A stretch of 64,000 nucleotides of DNA from Phycisphaeraceae bacterium (GTDB taxonomy: Bacteria > Planctomycetota > Phycisphaerae > Phycisphaerales > UBA1924), in assembly GCA_023898685.1 (NCBI GenBank), contig CP060234.1:744001-808000 (forward strand). Direction: 5' to 3'. Positions 57,025-64,000 of the stretch are shown one piece after another. The stretch's first letter is position 1. Every line of letters starts with the position of its first letter. The notes under the pieces are model-generated. The model was not told where the DNA came from and searched no databases. It saw only the letters and a program-made list of their open reading frames with translations. The position numbers were made by a program, and so were the translations under genes.

Positions 57025-57636
57025 ATGCAACGCGTCAGCAACGACCTCTGGATCAGCCTGGGACCCGAGGACAGCGACCGGCTCCGCTACGCGCCCGCGT
57101 GCGGCGGCGACGGCCACGCGATCCTCTTCCGCTTCCAGACCGACCAGTCACCCCCGGCCCCCCTCGCCGCGGGCCGCGACGTGCTCGTCTTCTTCAACGG
57201 GCCCAAGGGGTTCATGCAGCAGCCCGCACGGATCGTGCTCACGCCCGAGAACGCTCTCTACGGCCTCGAGACCACCGGCGACGCGGTGAGCGCCGAGAGC
57301 CGCGAGATGTTCCGCGTCGGCGTGACCTTGGCCGACTATGAGGCGATCGTCGGCGGTGAGCGGTGCAAGGTGGCCGACGTGAGCGTGCTGGGCTTCGCGT
57401 TCCTCAGCGACCGCGGCTACAAGCTGGGCGAGGTGCTCGAGGCGTCGTTCACGCTGGGCGGCGAGGAGTTCGAGGGCCGCTGCCGGGTCAAGAGCGTCAA
57501 GCCCCTGGCGAAGGGCGCCCGCTTCGGGCTGCTCTGCCTCAACGGCGACGACGCGGGCAACCTCGAACTGGGCCTGCGGAAACTGACGATGGAGGCCCAG
57601 CGGACCCAACTCCGCCGCCTGTCGCGCGCCGGCTGA
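57025..57636 (+). CDS. PilZ-domain protein, probable c-di-GMP receptor
   Basis: A 203-residue cytoplasmic protein. The C-terminal part is a PilZ domain with both c-di-GMP motifs: RxxxR in SREMFRVGV (about 94-98) and D/N-x-S-x-x-G in DVSVLGF (about 117-122). The N-terminal half (about 1-90) resembles the YcgR-like beta barrel that precedes PilZ in flagellar or polysaccharide regulators. AGGGGA stands before ATG 57025. The acetyltransferase gene begins 23 bp after its stop, so the two probably form an operon. It may couple c-di-GMP to surface polymer production. Confidence 0.75.
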   Translation: MQRVSNDLWISLGPEDSDRLRYAPACGGDGHAILFRFQTDQSPPAPLAAGRDVLVFFNGPKGFMQQPARIVLTPENALYGLETTGDAVSAESREMFRVGVTLADYEAIVGGERCKVADVSVLGFAFLSDRGYKLGEVLEASFTLGGEEFEGRCRVKSVKPLAKGARFGLLCLNGDDAGNLELGLRKLTMEAQRTQLRRLSRAG

Positions 57637-57659
57637 ACGCCCCGCGGTACAGTGCCCCC

Positions 57660-58220
57660 ATGTCCCAGGCCGACCGCCCGCTCCCCAGCCCCCACTCGCT
57701 CAAGCACCGGCTCGGCCGGGCGGCGTGGGGCGTCGTGCAGGGCACGCTGTTCCGCTGGAGCCCGCGCCCGCTGTTCGGCTGGAGGCGGCTGCTGCTCGGC
57801 CTGTTCGGGGCAAAGCTCGACGCCAGGGCACGCGTCTACCCGCGGGTGAAGATCTGGGCCCCGTGGAACCTGGAGATGGACGCGTTCGCCACCCTCGCGG
57901 ACGACGTCGACTGCTACGACGTCGACCGCGTCACGATCGGTCGGCGGGCGACGGTGAGCCAGTATTCCTACCTCTGCGGGGCCACACACGACTTTGAGCG
58001 GGCCGACCGCCCGCTGACGCCGAAGCCCATCACCATCGGCCCGAGGGCGTGGATCGCCGCCGACGTGTTCGTGGGGCCCGGCGTGACGGTGGGCGAGGGC
58101 ACGGTCGTGGGCGCCCGGTCGAGCGTGTTCGGCGATCTGCCGGCGTGGAAGGTGTGCGTGGGCTCGCCGGCCAAGCCGATCCGCGACCTCACGCCGCCCG
58201 AACCGGCGTCAGAGTGCTGA
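57660..58220 (+). CDS. WcaF-like left-handed beta-helix acetyltransferase
   Basis: A 186-residue enzyme of the hexapeptide acyltransferase family. WAPWNLEMDAFATLADDVDCYDVDRVTIGRRATVSQYSYLCGATHD is the signature of colanic-acid acetyltransferase WcaF-type proteins, with the catalytic His in THD. The hexapeptide steps continue IGPRAWIAADVFVGPGVTVGEGTVVGARSSVF. It transfers acetyl from acetyl-CoA to a sugar of an exopolysaccharide. The ATG at 57660 is used; an upstream frame overlaps the PilZ gene in another phase and is not real. Its position after PilZ suggests c-di-GMP-linked control. Confidence 0.82.
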   Translation: MSQADRPLPSPHSLKHRLGRAAWGVVQGTLFRWSPRPLFGWRRLLLGLFGAKLDARARVYPRVKIWAPWNLEMDAFATLADDVDCYDVDRVTIGRRATVSQYSYLCGATHDFERADRPLTPKPITIGPRAWIAADVFVGPGVTVGEGTVVGARSSVFGDLPAWKVCVGSPAKPIRDLTPPEPASEC

Positions 58221-58283
58221 AAACCGTGTGGTCTGAATTTGGCTGTTGTGCCCAAAACGCCGTGATTATCGGACAGACTCGGA

Positions 58284-58297
58284 AGTAAACGGTTACA
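58284..58297 (+). promoter_or_regulatory. LacI-type box upstream of the secreted TPR-like gene
   Basis: AGTAAACGGTTACA differs at two positions from TGTAAACGTTTACA and shares CGGTTACA with the box at 6521. It lies 140 bp before the ATG at 58437. No clear -35/-10 pair was placed around it, so regulation is less certain than at the other sites. Confidence 0.4.
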
Positions 58298-58436
58298 AAC
58301 ATTGATTTCACTTTTCCCCGTTGCACGCGTGGAACATTTCCGCTCTGATGGTGTATCAACATGTTGAATCCCGCCGACCAAACGGCACCGGGCCGGGAAG
58401 CGGCGGGATCTGGACGGACGCTCAAGGAGGTGGACC

Positions 58437-59345
58437 ATGCGGGCTTCACAGTTCTTCACCGCGACGATGACCATGCTGATGATCGCCGGCGCCGCGACGG
58501 CGGCCGATGCGCCGCGGCACGACCGCGACAGCCACGCCCCGAGCCCGCGTGTCCAGCACAACGATCGGGGCGACTCCCGCCGCGACAACGACCGGCGCGA
58601 CTGGGGCCGGCCGGACAACAACCATCGCGACTGGGATCGAGGCCGGGGCTCATTTAGCCTGCACCTGGGCGACGGCTTCTCGCTCTCGATCGGCTCGGGC
58701 TCGAGCCGCTTCTCGCACTCGCAGCACTATTACCCGTCCACGCGCTACACGTGGAGCCGCTCATGCGACACCTGGCCCGCCTACCGCAGTTGGCCCCGCT
58801 ACACGACGCCGCGTCCCCCGGTGGTGATCGAGCGGCCCGTCGTGCGTGAGGTGGTCCGCGAGGTGCCGGTCGTCCGTGAGGTGCCCGTGTATCGTGACAT
58901 CCCCGTCGATCCGTTCGGCGCCAACCGCGTCGGCTGGTCGGCGCTCGCCGCCGGCGACCTCGTAAGGGCCCGCGAGTTCTTCACCGACCGGGTGACCTAC
59001 CGCACCGACGACGCCGCGGCGAAGGTCGGGCTCGCGCTGGCGCGGGCGGCCTCCGGGCAGGACGACCAGGCCGACTGGGCGATGCGCCGGGCCGTACGGG
59101 CTGGGATGCCGCAGGCCCGTGCGGGCGTGCCGGTGGCCGACTTTGCCCAGCTACTCTCCGCGCTCGAGGTGCAGTACGAGGAGCATTCCTACACCTACCA
59201 CGACCGCTGGTTCATGGTCGCCGCGATCCGCTACCTCGAGGGCGACTCGACCGGCGCCGCCTTCGCCGCCGACAAGGCCATGAGCCTCGACCCGCAGGAC
59301 GATGACGCGAGGCGCCTCTACAACCTCGCCCGCTACGACGGCTAA
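58437..59345 (+). CDS. Secreted His/Arg/Asp-rich protein with TPR-like C-terminus
   Basis: A 302-residue exported protein. The signal peptide is MRASQFFTATMTMLMIAGAATAADA. A polar low-complexity region rich in Arg, Asp, Asn and His follows (about 26-75), then an aromatic/Ser segment. Next is a short tandem of V-V-R-E-V-P units (about 131-160). The C-terminal 140 residues are helical and TPR-like (GDLVRAREFFTDRVTYRTDDAAAKVGLALA; AAFAADKAMSLDPQDDDARRLYNLA). No enzyme motif is seen. The ribosome site AAGGAGGTGGACC is very strong. A perfect terminator follows at 59400. It may be a periplasmic structural or scaffold protein; the function is unknown. Confidence 0.75.
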   Translation: MRASQFFTATMTMLMIAGAATAADAPRHDRDSHAPSPRVQHNDRGDSRRDNDRRDWGRPDNNHRDWDRGRGSFSLHLGDGFSLSIGSGSSRFSHSQHYYPSTRYTWSRSCDTWPAYRSWPRYTTPRPPVVIERPVVREVVREVPVVREVPVYRDIPVDPFGANRVGWSALAAGDLVRAREFFTDRVTYRTDDAAAKVGLALARAASGQDDQADWAMRRAVRAGMPQARAGVPVADFAQLLSALEVQYEEHSYTYHDRWFMVAAIRYLEGDSTGAAFAADKAMSLDPQDDDARRLYNLARYDG

Positions 59346-59399
59346 GACCCGTCGATCAACGACTCTCCTCTCTCCGGGGCACGTGACCCTCTCTCGCCC

Positions 59400-59431
59400 G
59401 AGCGGGCGTCCAGCTGGACGCCCGCTCTTTT
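59400..59431 (+). terminator. Rho-independent terminator
   Basis: The 28-bp perfect palindrome starting GAGCGGGCGTCC (59400-59427) folds into a 12-bp stem with a 4-nt loop (AGCT) and is followed by TTTT. It ends the transcript of the secreted TPR-like gene. Confidence 0.85.
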
Positions 59432-59465
59432 CTCATCGACGCCCCGTGCGCACTACCGTCTTTCG

Positions 59466-60092
59466 ATGTACCGCGTCCGCCACTACGACAACCCGATCCG
59501 CGCCCGGCAGGCGGCGACCTGGCTCCTGCGGCACGGCGTGCTCGCCTCGGTCGTGGGAGACCACGTCTCGGCCCTCGGGCCCTACGTCGGTTTCACCACG
59601 CGGTCCGGCGCGGGCTCGTTCACCGTCGCCATCGCGCTCGAGCGGCAGCGCGATGAGGCCCACGAACTGATCGAACTTTTCGAGGCGATGCCCGCCGAGT
59701 ATGAGGAAGGGTGGGAAGAGCAGAGCGTGCCCGACCTGTCCAGGCTCGATCCGGCGATGCTGCCCGCGTGCCCGGCGTGCGGCGAGCGATTGCCGGCCGA
59801 CGCGACGATCGACCATTGCCCGGTCTGCGGCGCCGAGGCCGACGTGGTCGGCCTGATCGCGGCGGCGTACGGGCCCGAGGTTCTCGAGCCGCTGCTCACC
59901 CGAGCCGACGAGCCCGACACGCCCCTTGACTGGCTTACCGACGAACTGCTCGATCTCGTGGCGGCCGACTGCCCGAAGTGCGGCTACGCCCTCGACGGGC
60001 TGGCCGCGTCGGGCCCGTGTCCCGAGTGCGGAACGAGGTACGACAAGCGCGCGGTCATCGAGGCGTTGATGCGGGGTGACCCGCGCGGGTAG
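59466..60092 (+). CDS. DUF2007 signal-transducing domain protein with two zinc ribbons
   Basis: A 208-residue cytoplasmic protein. The first 75 residues (MYRVRHYDNPIRARQAATWLL, then GDHVSALGPYVG) fit the DUF2007 ferredoxin-like domain. Two zinc ribbons follow: C102-P-A-C105 with C118-P-V-C121, and C169-P-K-C172 (followed by GYALDGL) with C185-P-E-C188. The second has the planctomycete consensus also found at the end of the GPH symporter at 6572. DUF2007 is thought to act in signal transduction through protein contacts; nothing more precise is known here. Confidence 0.75.
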   Translation: MYRVRHYDNPIRARQAATWLLRHGVLASVVGDHVSALGPYVGFTTRSGAGSFTVAIALERQRDEAHELIELFEAMPAEYEEGWEEQSVPDLSRLDPAMLPACPACGERLPADATIDHCPVCGAEADVVGLIAAAYGPEVLEPLLTRADEPDTPLDWLTDELLDLVAADCPKCGYALDGLAASGPCPECGTRYDKRAVIEALMRGDPRG

Positions 60093-60182
60093 ATCTGGAA
60101 ACGCCCGGGTTCACCCGGAGAAGAGCCCTGAGCGCGATCGACGGACCGAACGTGGGCTCTGCGCCCTCAGAGAACGCCCGCT

Positions 60183-62150
60183 CTACGGGCACCCCTGATT
60201 GAACTGCGCGACAAACTCGGTGATGTCCTCACCCGTCAGCTCGCCGAACGGCTCGGCGAAGTCGGCCGATGGATCGCCCGTCAGGAACGCCACCACGAAG
60301 CCGCTCAGATCGGCCAGGTCGAGCACGCCGAAGGGCTCGGCGAAGTCGATCGGCCCGCACGGGCCGGGGCCCTGTGCCACGCCGTGGAATCGCAGCTCGA
60401 AATCCTGCCAGGTCGCCTCGATGCCGGCGCGGCGGTCGGCGACGTGGACGGTCCAGGTGCCGCCCGAGAGCTCGCCCCAGTGTCTCGTGCTCGTGAAGAC
60501 GGTGTTGATAAGGTCGTCGCCCGAATCGTTCAGCCTCTGCACCGCGAGCGGGGAGGCCGTGCCGTCGGGGCTGGTGAGCGTGATCTCGAGGTCGCCCACG
60601 TACAGCGTCGTGGCGTTCATGATGAGCTCGACCGATTCGAGGCGCACGTTGTCGTTGACGAAGACCGTGCGGTCGACACCGTCGGCCGAACCGTCCGGGA
60701 TCGCCTCGTTGACCGGGATGACACCCGTTGAGAGGCTGGTCTCGGGAGCCACGGTGCTCCAGCCCTGGGCGAGGGCGACCGCTGCGCTGGCGTCGACGAC
60801 GCCGAACCCGTAGGCCTCGTTGACCATCCGCCCGTCGCCGTTGGGGGTCCAGCGTTCGTCGCCCGGGTCCACCATCCGGGCGGTGTCAACGAGGATGTGC
60901 TGCACGTCGCGCCAGGTCAACGAGGGGTTGGCCTGGAGCATGAGGGCGACGACGCCCGCCGTGAGCGGCGAGGCCGCGCTGGTGCCGCCGAACGAGAACG
61001 TGTATCCGCCGTTCAGGTTGGTGGAGGTGATCCCGAGGCTCCCGCCGTTCGAGTAGGCGCAGACGAGCAGCGACGAGCCCGGCTCGGAATAGTCGGACTG
61101 GATCTCGTCGTCGCCGATCGCGCCGACGGCGATCGTGTAGCGGCTCGACGCATAGGGGTCGTAGTCGACGCGGTCGTGCGCCCCCGCCCCGTTGCCGCCG
61201 GCCCAGACGTAGACCTCGCCCAGCCCGCCACGGCCCTCGGCGACGCCGGTGGCGATCGCATCCATGACCAGAGGCGAGGGCGGATCGATGTTGCCGTCGT
61301 CGATCGGGCCCCACGAGTTGTTCTTGACGTCGTTGATCTCGTTGTGCAAGCCGAGCGCCGCGGCAGTCTGGAAGGACGCGCCGATCAGGGCCTGGCTGAG
61401 CTGGGCTCCGTACGCGGTGCCCACGACGCCCATCCCGTTCCGCGCCGCGGCCGCGATGCCAGCGACGGAGGTCATGTGCGAGGACGGGAACGTGGTCGCC
61501 GGGCTGATGTCGGTGTTGACGTTTGCGACGAGGTCGGGGTGGTCGAGCTGGAAGCCGTTGCTCTCGACGATGCAGATCGTCACGCCCTCGCCGGTGATCC
61601 CCGCGTTCCACACCGGCACGACGTGGGCGTCGACGCCGGGGAAGATCGTGTCGTACAGATGCCACTGGAGGTTGAAGTAGTTGTCGGTCGGCAGGTCGCG
61701 CGTGGTGATCGGCGCCGCCGCGTCCAGTTCGGCCAGCGAGATCGCCGGATCGCCCCGCAGCCGCGAGGCGAGCGCGATGGCCGTATCGACCCGGCCCGTG
61801 CGGACCGCGAACCAGCTATGCACGCCCGGGACCGGCTCGAGTGACCCCCCGTCGCCGGCGATGGCCCGGGCCACCGCCGCGGCATCTGTGGCGCGGATCA
61901 GCACGCGGTCGGTCAGCGTCCACGCGCCGTTGAACGCCCTGGGCCCGTGGCCTTCGAGCGCCGCGATGTGCCCGTTCCGAATCGCCGATGGCCTCGCGTC
62001 GAGCCGAACGGCCGACGAGGAGACCGCGCCGGGGGCGTCGAGGTCGAACACCGCGATCCGGCCCGCGACGGGCACGGCCACGACCTCGGCCGACGCCGAG
62101 ACCGCGAGTCCGGCGAGCAGACAGACAGAAACGGCTTTCCGCGTGTTCAC
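60183..62150 (-). CDS. Secreted subtilase (S8) with P-domain and GC-type dockerin; catalytic Asp replaced by Glu
   Basis: A 655-residue exported protein with GTG start at 62150 (GGAGGATGAGCC upstream) and signal peptide MNTRKAVSVCLLAGLAVSASA. A propeptide is followed by the S8 domain. The first triad position reads TICIVES (E196 where Asp is usual, from V-x-x-V-D). The His is H225 in SSHMTSVAG (usual HGT). The oxyanion Asn is N320 in WAGGNG, and the nucleophile is S391 in GGTSAASP. A proprotein-convertase P-domain follows (VRLESVELIMNATTLYVGDLEITLTSPDG), then two dockerin-like repeats ending NQGCP. It could be an active protease with altered triad or an inactive binding protein. It is divergent from the AAA ATPase. 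Confidence 0.8.
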   Translation of the reverse strand: MNTRKAVSVCLLAGLAVSASAEVVAVPVAGRIAVFDLDAPGAVSSSAVRLDARPSAIRNGHIAALEGHGPRAFNGAWTLTDRVLIRATDAAAVARAIAGDGGSLEPVPGVHSWFAVRTGRVDTAIALASRLRGDPAISLAELDAAAPITTRDLPTDNYFNLQWHLYDTIFPGVDAHVVPVWNAGITGEGVTICIVESNGFQLDHPDLVANVNTDISPATTFPSSHMTSVAGIAAAARNGMGVVGTAYGAQLSQALIGASFQTAAALGLHNEINDVKNNSWGPIDDGNIDPPSPLVMDAIATGVAEGRGGLGEVYVWAGGNGAGAHDRVDYDPYASSRYTIAVGAIGDDEIQSDYSEPGSSLLVCAYSNGGSLGITSTNLNGGYTFSFGGTSAASPLTAGVVALMLQANPSLTWRDVQHILVDTARMVDPGDERWTPNGDGRMVNEAYGFGVVDASAAVALAQGWSTVAPETSLSTGVIPVNEAIPDGSADGVDRTVFVNDNVRLESVELIMNATTLYVGDLEITLTSPDGTASPLAVQRLNDSGDDLINTVFTSTRHWGELSGGTWTVHVADRRAGIEATWQDFELRFHGVAQGPGPCGPIDFAEPFGVLDLADLSGFVVAFLTGDPSADFAEPFGELTGEDITEFVAQFNQGCP

Positions 62151-62331
62151 GGCTCATCCTCCGACAGCAATCGCGCGGCGGTCAGCGCCGCCGACCCGGA
62201 CAGATACGTTTCGAACCACCGGGGTGATCCCTTCCGTTCCCGGACCACATTCGGGCCCGGGAGTCCCGGCCACGGTAGGCTTGAACGGACTCCGGCGTCC
62301 GAGAACGGGGGGGCCGGACCGGGAACGAGCG

Positions 62332-63831
62332 ATGACCAGGCACCCGACAGACCAGGAACGTCTCGCGAGGCTCCTCCGAGCCCGCCACCCGGCAATCTCG
62401 ATCGTCACCCACGAGGAGCGCGAGGCCCGCCGGCTGGTCGAAGAGTCTGCCCGCGGGATCGGGGCGCACCTCTGGACATGGTCGCTCATCGAAGGTGTCC
62501 GCGACGGGCTCCGACCCGATTCCCGGCCGATCGACGACACCACCAACCCCGCCGCGGGCTTCTACTGGCTCTCCTCGCAGGACCTGCCCACGATGATGCT
62601 CCTGTTCGACGCGGGAGCCCACGCGGGCGACCCCCACGCGATGCGATCGCTCCGCGGGCTCATCGCCCGCGCGGCCGAGATCGGGGGGCACGTCGTGCTG
62701 ATCGACCCCACCGCGTCGCTGCCGCTGGTCGTGCGCGATCACGCGACGCCGTTCGAGCTGAGCCTGCCCGACGACGAGCGGATCGAGGCGATCATCAAGG
62801 ACGAACTCAAGAGCCTACACCGCGCCAAGCCCATCGTCGTCGATCTCAGGGCGAAGACCTACCGCATGATCGTCAAGAACCTGCGCGGGCTCGCCGCCCG
62901 CCAGATCGCCCAGGTCGTGCGCGACGTGGTCGCCGAAGACCGGGTGTTCGATGACACCGACCTCAACGACATCCTCGCCGAGAAGCGGCGGATGGTCAGC
63001 GCCGAGGGCACGCTCGAGTACATCCAGAGCCCCGCCTCGCTCGACGATGTCGGCGGGCTCGTCCACCTCAAGGCCTGGCTTGCGCAGCGCGAGAACGCCT
63101 TCGACGACGAGGCCGCGAAGTTCGGGCTCAAGCCACCCCGCGGCGTGCTCATGCTGGGCGTGCAGGGCGCGGGGAAGAGCCTGTGCGCCAAGGCGATCGC
63201 GACCGCCTGGGGCCGCCCCCTGCTCCGCCTCGACCCGGGCTCGCTCTACGACCGCTACGTGGGCGAGTCGGAGGCGAGGCTCCGCAAGGCGCTCGACCAG
63301 GCCGAGCTGATGGCCCCGATCGTGCTCTGGATCGACGAGATCGAAAAAGGCTTCGCCTCCGCCGCCTCGCAGAGCACCGACGGCGGGCTGAGCCAGCGCA
63401 TGTTCGGCACGCTGCTCACCTGGATGCAGGACCACGAGGAGCCCGTGTTCACCGTCGCCACCGCCAACAACATCGACGCGCTGCCGCCCGAGCTGCTCCG
63501 CAAGGGCCGGTTCGACGAGATCTTCTTCGTCGACCTGCCGGGCCACGAGGCCCGCGAGAAGATCTTCGAGATCCACCTCCGCAAGCGGCACCGTGATCCG
63601 ATGAAGTTCGATCTGCCCGCCCTCGCAGAGGCGGCCGAGGGCTTCAGCGGCGCCGAGATCGAGCAGGCGGTCATCTCCGCGATGCACGAGGCGTTCACCG
63701 CCCATGCAGAGCCCACCACCGAATCGATCGTCGCGTGCCTCGAGAACAGCCCGCCTCTGAGCGTGACGATGGCCGAGAAGGTCGCGATGCTGCGGGCGTG
63801 GGCGAAGAACCGCTGCGTGCCAGCGGGGTGA
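62332..63831 (+). CDS. AAA+ ATPase, Ycf46-like
   Basis: A 499-residue cytoplasmic ATPase. The N-terminal domain (AISIVTHEEREARRLVEE ... FYWLSSQ) is that of Ycf46-like proteins. The AAA module has Walker A GVQGAGKS (about 276-283), Walker B VLWIDEIEKGF (about 332-342), sensor region TVATANNIDALPPELLRKGRFDEIFFVDLP with the Arg finger, and the lid GFSGAEIEQAV. The ATG at 62332 is well placed; longer frames overlap the divergent protease. Ycf46 homologues are found in cyanobacteria and planctomycetes and may act in carbon-dioxide or photosynthesis-related control in the former. The role here is unknown. Confidence 0.83.
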   Translation: MTRHPTDQERLARLLRARHPAISIVTHEEREARRLVEESARGIGAHLWTWSLIEGVRDGLRPDSRPIDDTTNPAAGFYWLSSQDLPTMMLLFDAGAHAGDPHAMRSLRGLIARAAEIGGHVVLIDPTASLPLVVRDHATPFELSLPDDERIEAIIKDELKSLHRAKPIVVDLRAKTYRMIVKNLRGLAARQIAQVVRDVVAEDRVFDDTDLNDILAEKRRMVSAEGTLEYIQSPASLDDVGGLVHLKAWLAQRENAFDDEAAKFGLKPPRGVLMLGVQGAGKSLCAKAIATAWGRPLLRLDPGSLYDRYVGESEARLRKALDQAELMAPIVLWIDEIEKGFASAASQSTDGGLSQRMFGTLLTWMQDHEEPVFTVATANNIDALPPELLRKGRFDEIFFVDLPGHEAREKIFEIHLRKRHRDPMKFDLPALAEAAEGFSGAEIEQAVISAMHEAFTAHAEPTTESIVACLENSPPLSVTMAEKVAMLRAWAKNRCVPAG

Positions 63832-63846
63832 GCAGGGCTCGGATGG

Positions 63847-63925
63847 CAGAGCTCAGATAGCAGAACTCAGATTCGGAGTCCGCGCATGTCGCGGCTCCGA
63901 TCCGAGTTCTGAGTTCTGAGCTCTG
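63847..63925. repeat. Large palindromic element between convergent genes
   Basis: The arms are at 63847-63878 (CAGAGCTCAGATAGCAG... ending TTCGGAG) and 63895-63925 (CTCCGATCCGAG... ending GAGCTCTG). They pair over most of 30 bp around a 16-bp centre. Direct repeats of GAGTTCTGAG follow at 63904-63934. It lies between the AAA ATPase stop and the stop of the partial dockerin gene, and may work as a bidirectional terminator. Confidence 0.6.
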
Positions 63926-63940
63926 AGTTCTGAGCGCCAC

Positions 63941-64000
63941 TCAGCCCGCCAGGAACTCGCTCACGAACAGGTTCACGTCCTCCATGTCGAGCACCCCGTT
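63941..64000 (-). CDS. C-terminal end of a dockerin-type protein (partial)
   Basis: The last 19 codons of a minus-strand gene that enters from the right edge: NGVLDMEDVNLFVSEFLAG followed by TGA at 63943-63941. The sequence is the second repeat of a GC-type dockerin (LDxxDVNLFVxxFLAG). It stops at FLAG without the usual C or CP. The body of the protein lies outside the window, so its function is unknown. Confidence 0.7.
   Translation of the reverse strand, partial: NGVLDMEDVNLFVSEFLAG

Overview
This is a high-GC bacterial chromosome segment whose gene content points to a planctomycete of the class Phycisphaerae. The reasons are two kinds of C-terminal sorting or anchoring tag. At least nine proteins end in the paired calcium-loop tag seen in Phycisphaerae ('GC-type dockerin', LDLADINAF...FLAGCP). 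Three end in a PEP-CTERM-like tag of the VPAP...RRRR type. There are also planctomycete-type CxxCGYxLxGL zinc ribbons, a LacI regulator beside glycoside hydrolases, a pseudopilin inside a sugar-use operon, and CRTAC1/UnbV proteins. No rRNA, tRNA, CRISPR array or prophage was recognised.

Layout. (1) 0-6.3 kb: a collagen-like secreted protein with a phage-type S74 tail, a LamG-dockerin protein, a GH43 enzyme and a DEAD-box RNA helicase. (2) 6.5-25.9 kb: a carbohydrate-use region with a GPH-family sugar symporter carrying a zinc ribbon, an SGNH-like PEP-CTERM protein, two further PEP-CTERM proteins, a frameshifted dockerin gene, a small membrane protein, a pseudopilin, a GH94 phosphorylase, a GH144-like glucanase, a divergent LacI repressor, two large secreted helical-barrel proteins and a CBM-like dockerin protein. 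The near-identical palindrome TGTAAACGTTTACA, or a close variant, lies at the promoters of the symporter, the PEP-CTERM/GH94/pseudopilin operon, the lacI/GH144 divergon and the CBM-like gene, so these probably form one regulon. GH144 plus GH94 plus a symporter would suit extracellular cleavage of a beta-glucan (perhaps beta-1,2), uptake and phosphorolysis. (3) 26-29.6 kb: a ligase-associated DNA damage response helicase and the phosphoesterase PdeM, without the usual nuclease and ligase. (4) 29.7-42.1 kb: two tandem CRTAC1/UnbV proteins, trpS, two tandem membrane-anchored sugar-binding-like proteins, a TPR/GT41 glycosyltransferase and a giant metzincin. (5) 42.4-54 kb: a surface polysaccharide locus with a DPPR-synthase-like UbiA enzyme, a multi-spanning membrane protein, gmd, O-antigen ligase/polymerase, flippase, GT4, sulfotransferase, a membrane nuclease/phosphatase-fold protein and GDP-fucose synthase. 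This implies a fucosylated and probably sulfated polymer. (6) 54-64 kb: a sulfatase with a non-canonical active-site motif, PilZ, a WcaF-like acetyltransferase, a secreted TPR-like protein, a DUF2007 zinc-ribbon protein, a subtilase with Glu in place of the catalytic Asp, a Ycf46-like AAA ATPase and the end of one more dockerin gene.

Intergenic DNA is rich in palindromic elements. One family has about 31-bp arms (three copies plus a solo arm). A second is bounded by GGTGCCAC/GTGGCACC (three copies, one nested inside the first family). A third is a GCCCGCGG hairpin pair (two copies, one inside a predicted signal peptide). The stretch 10.2-12.8 kb is visibly AT-richer than its surroundings and may have been acquired or be evolving differently.
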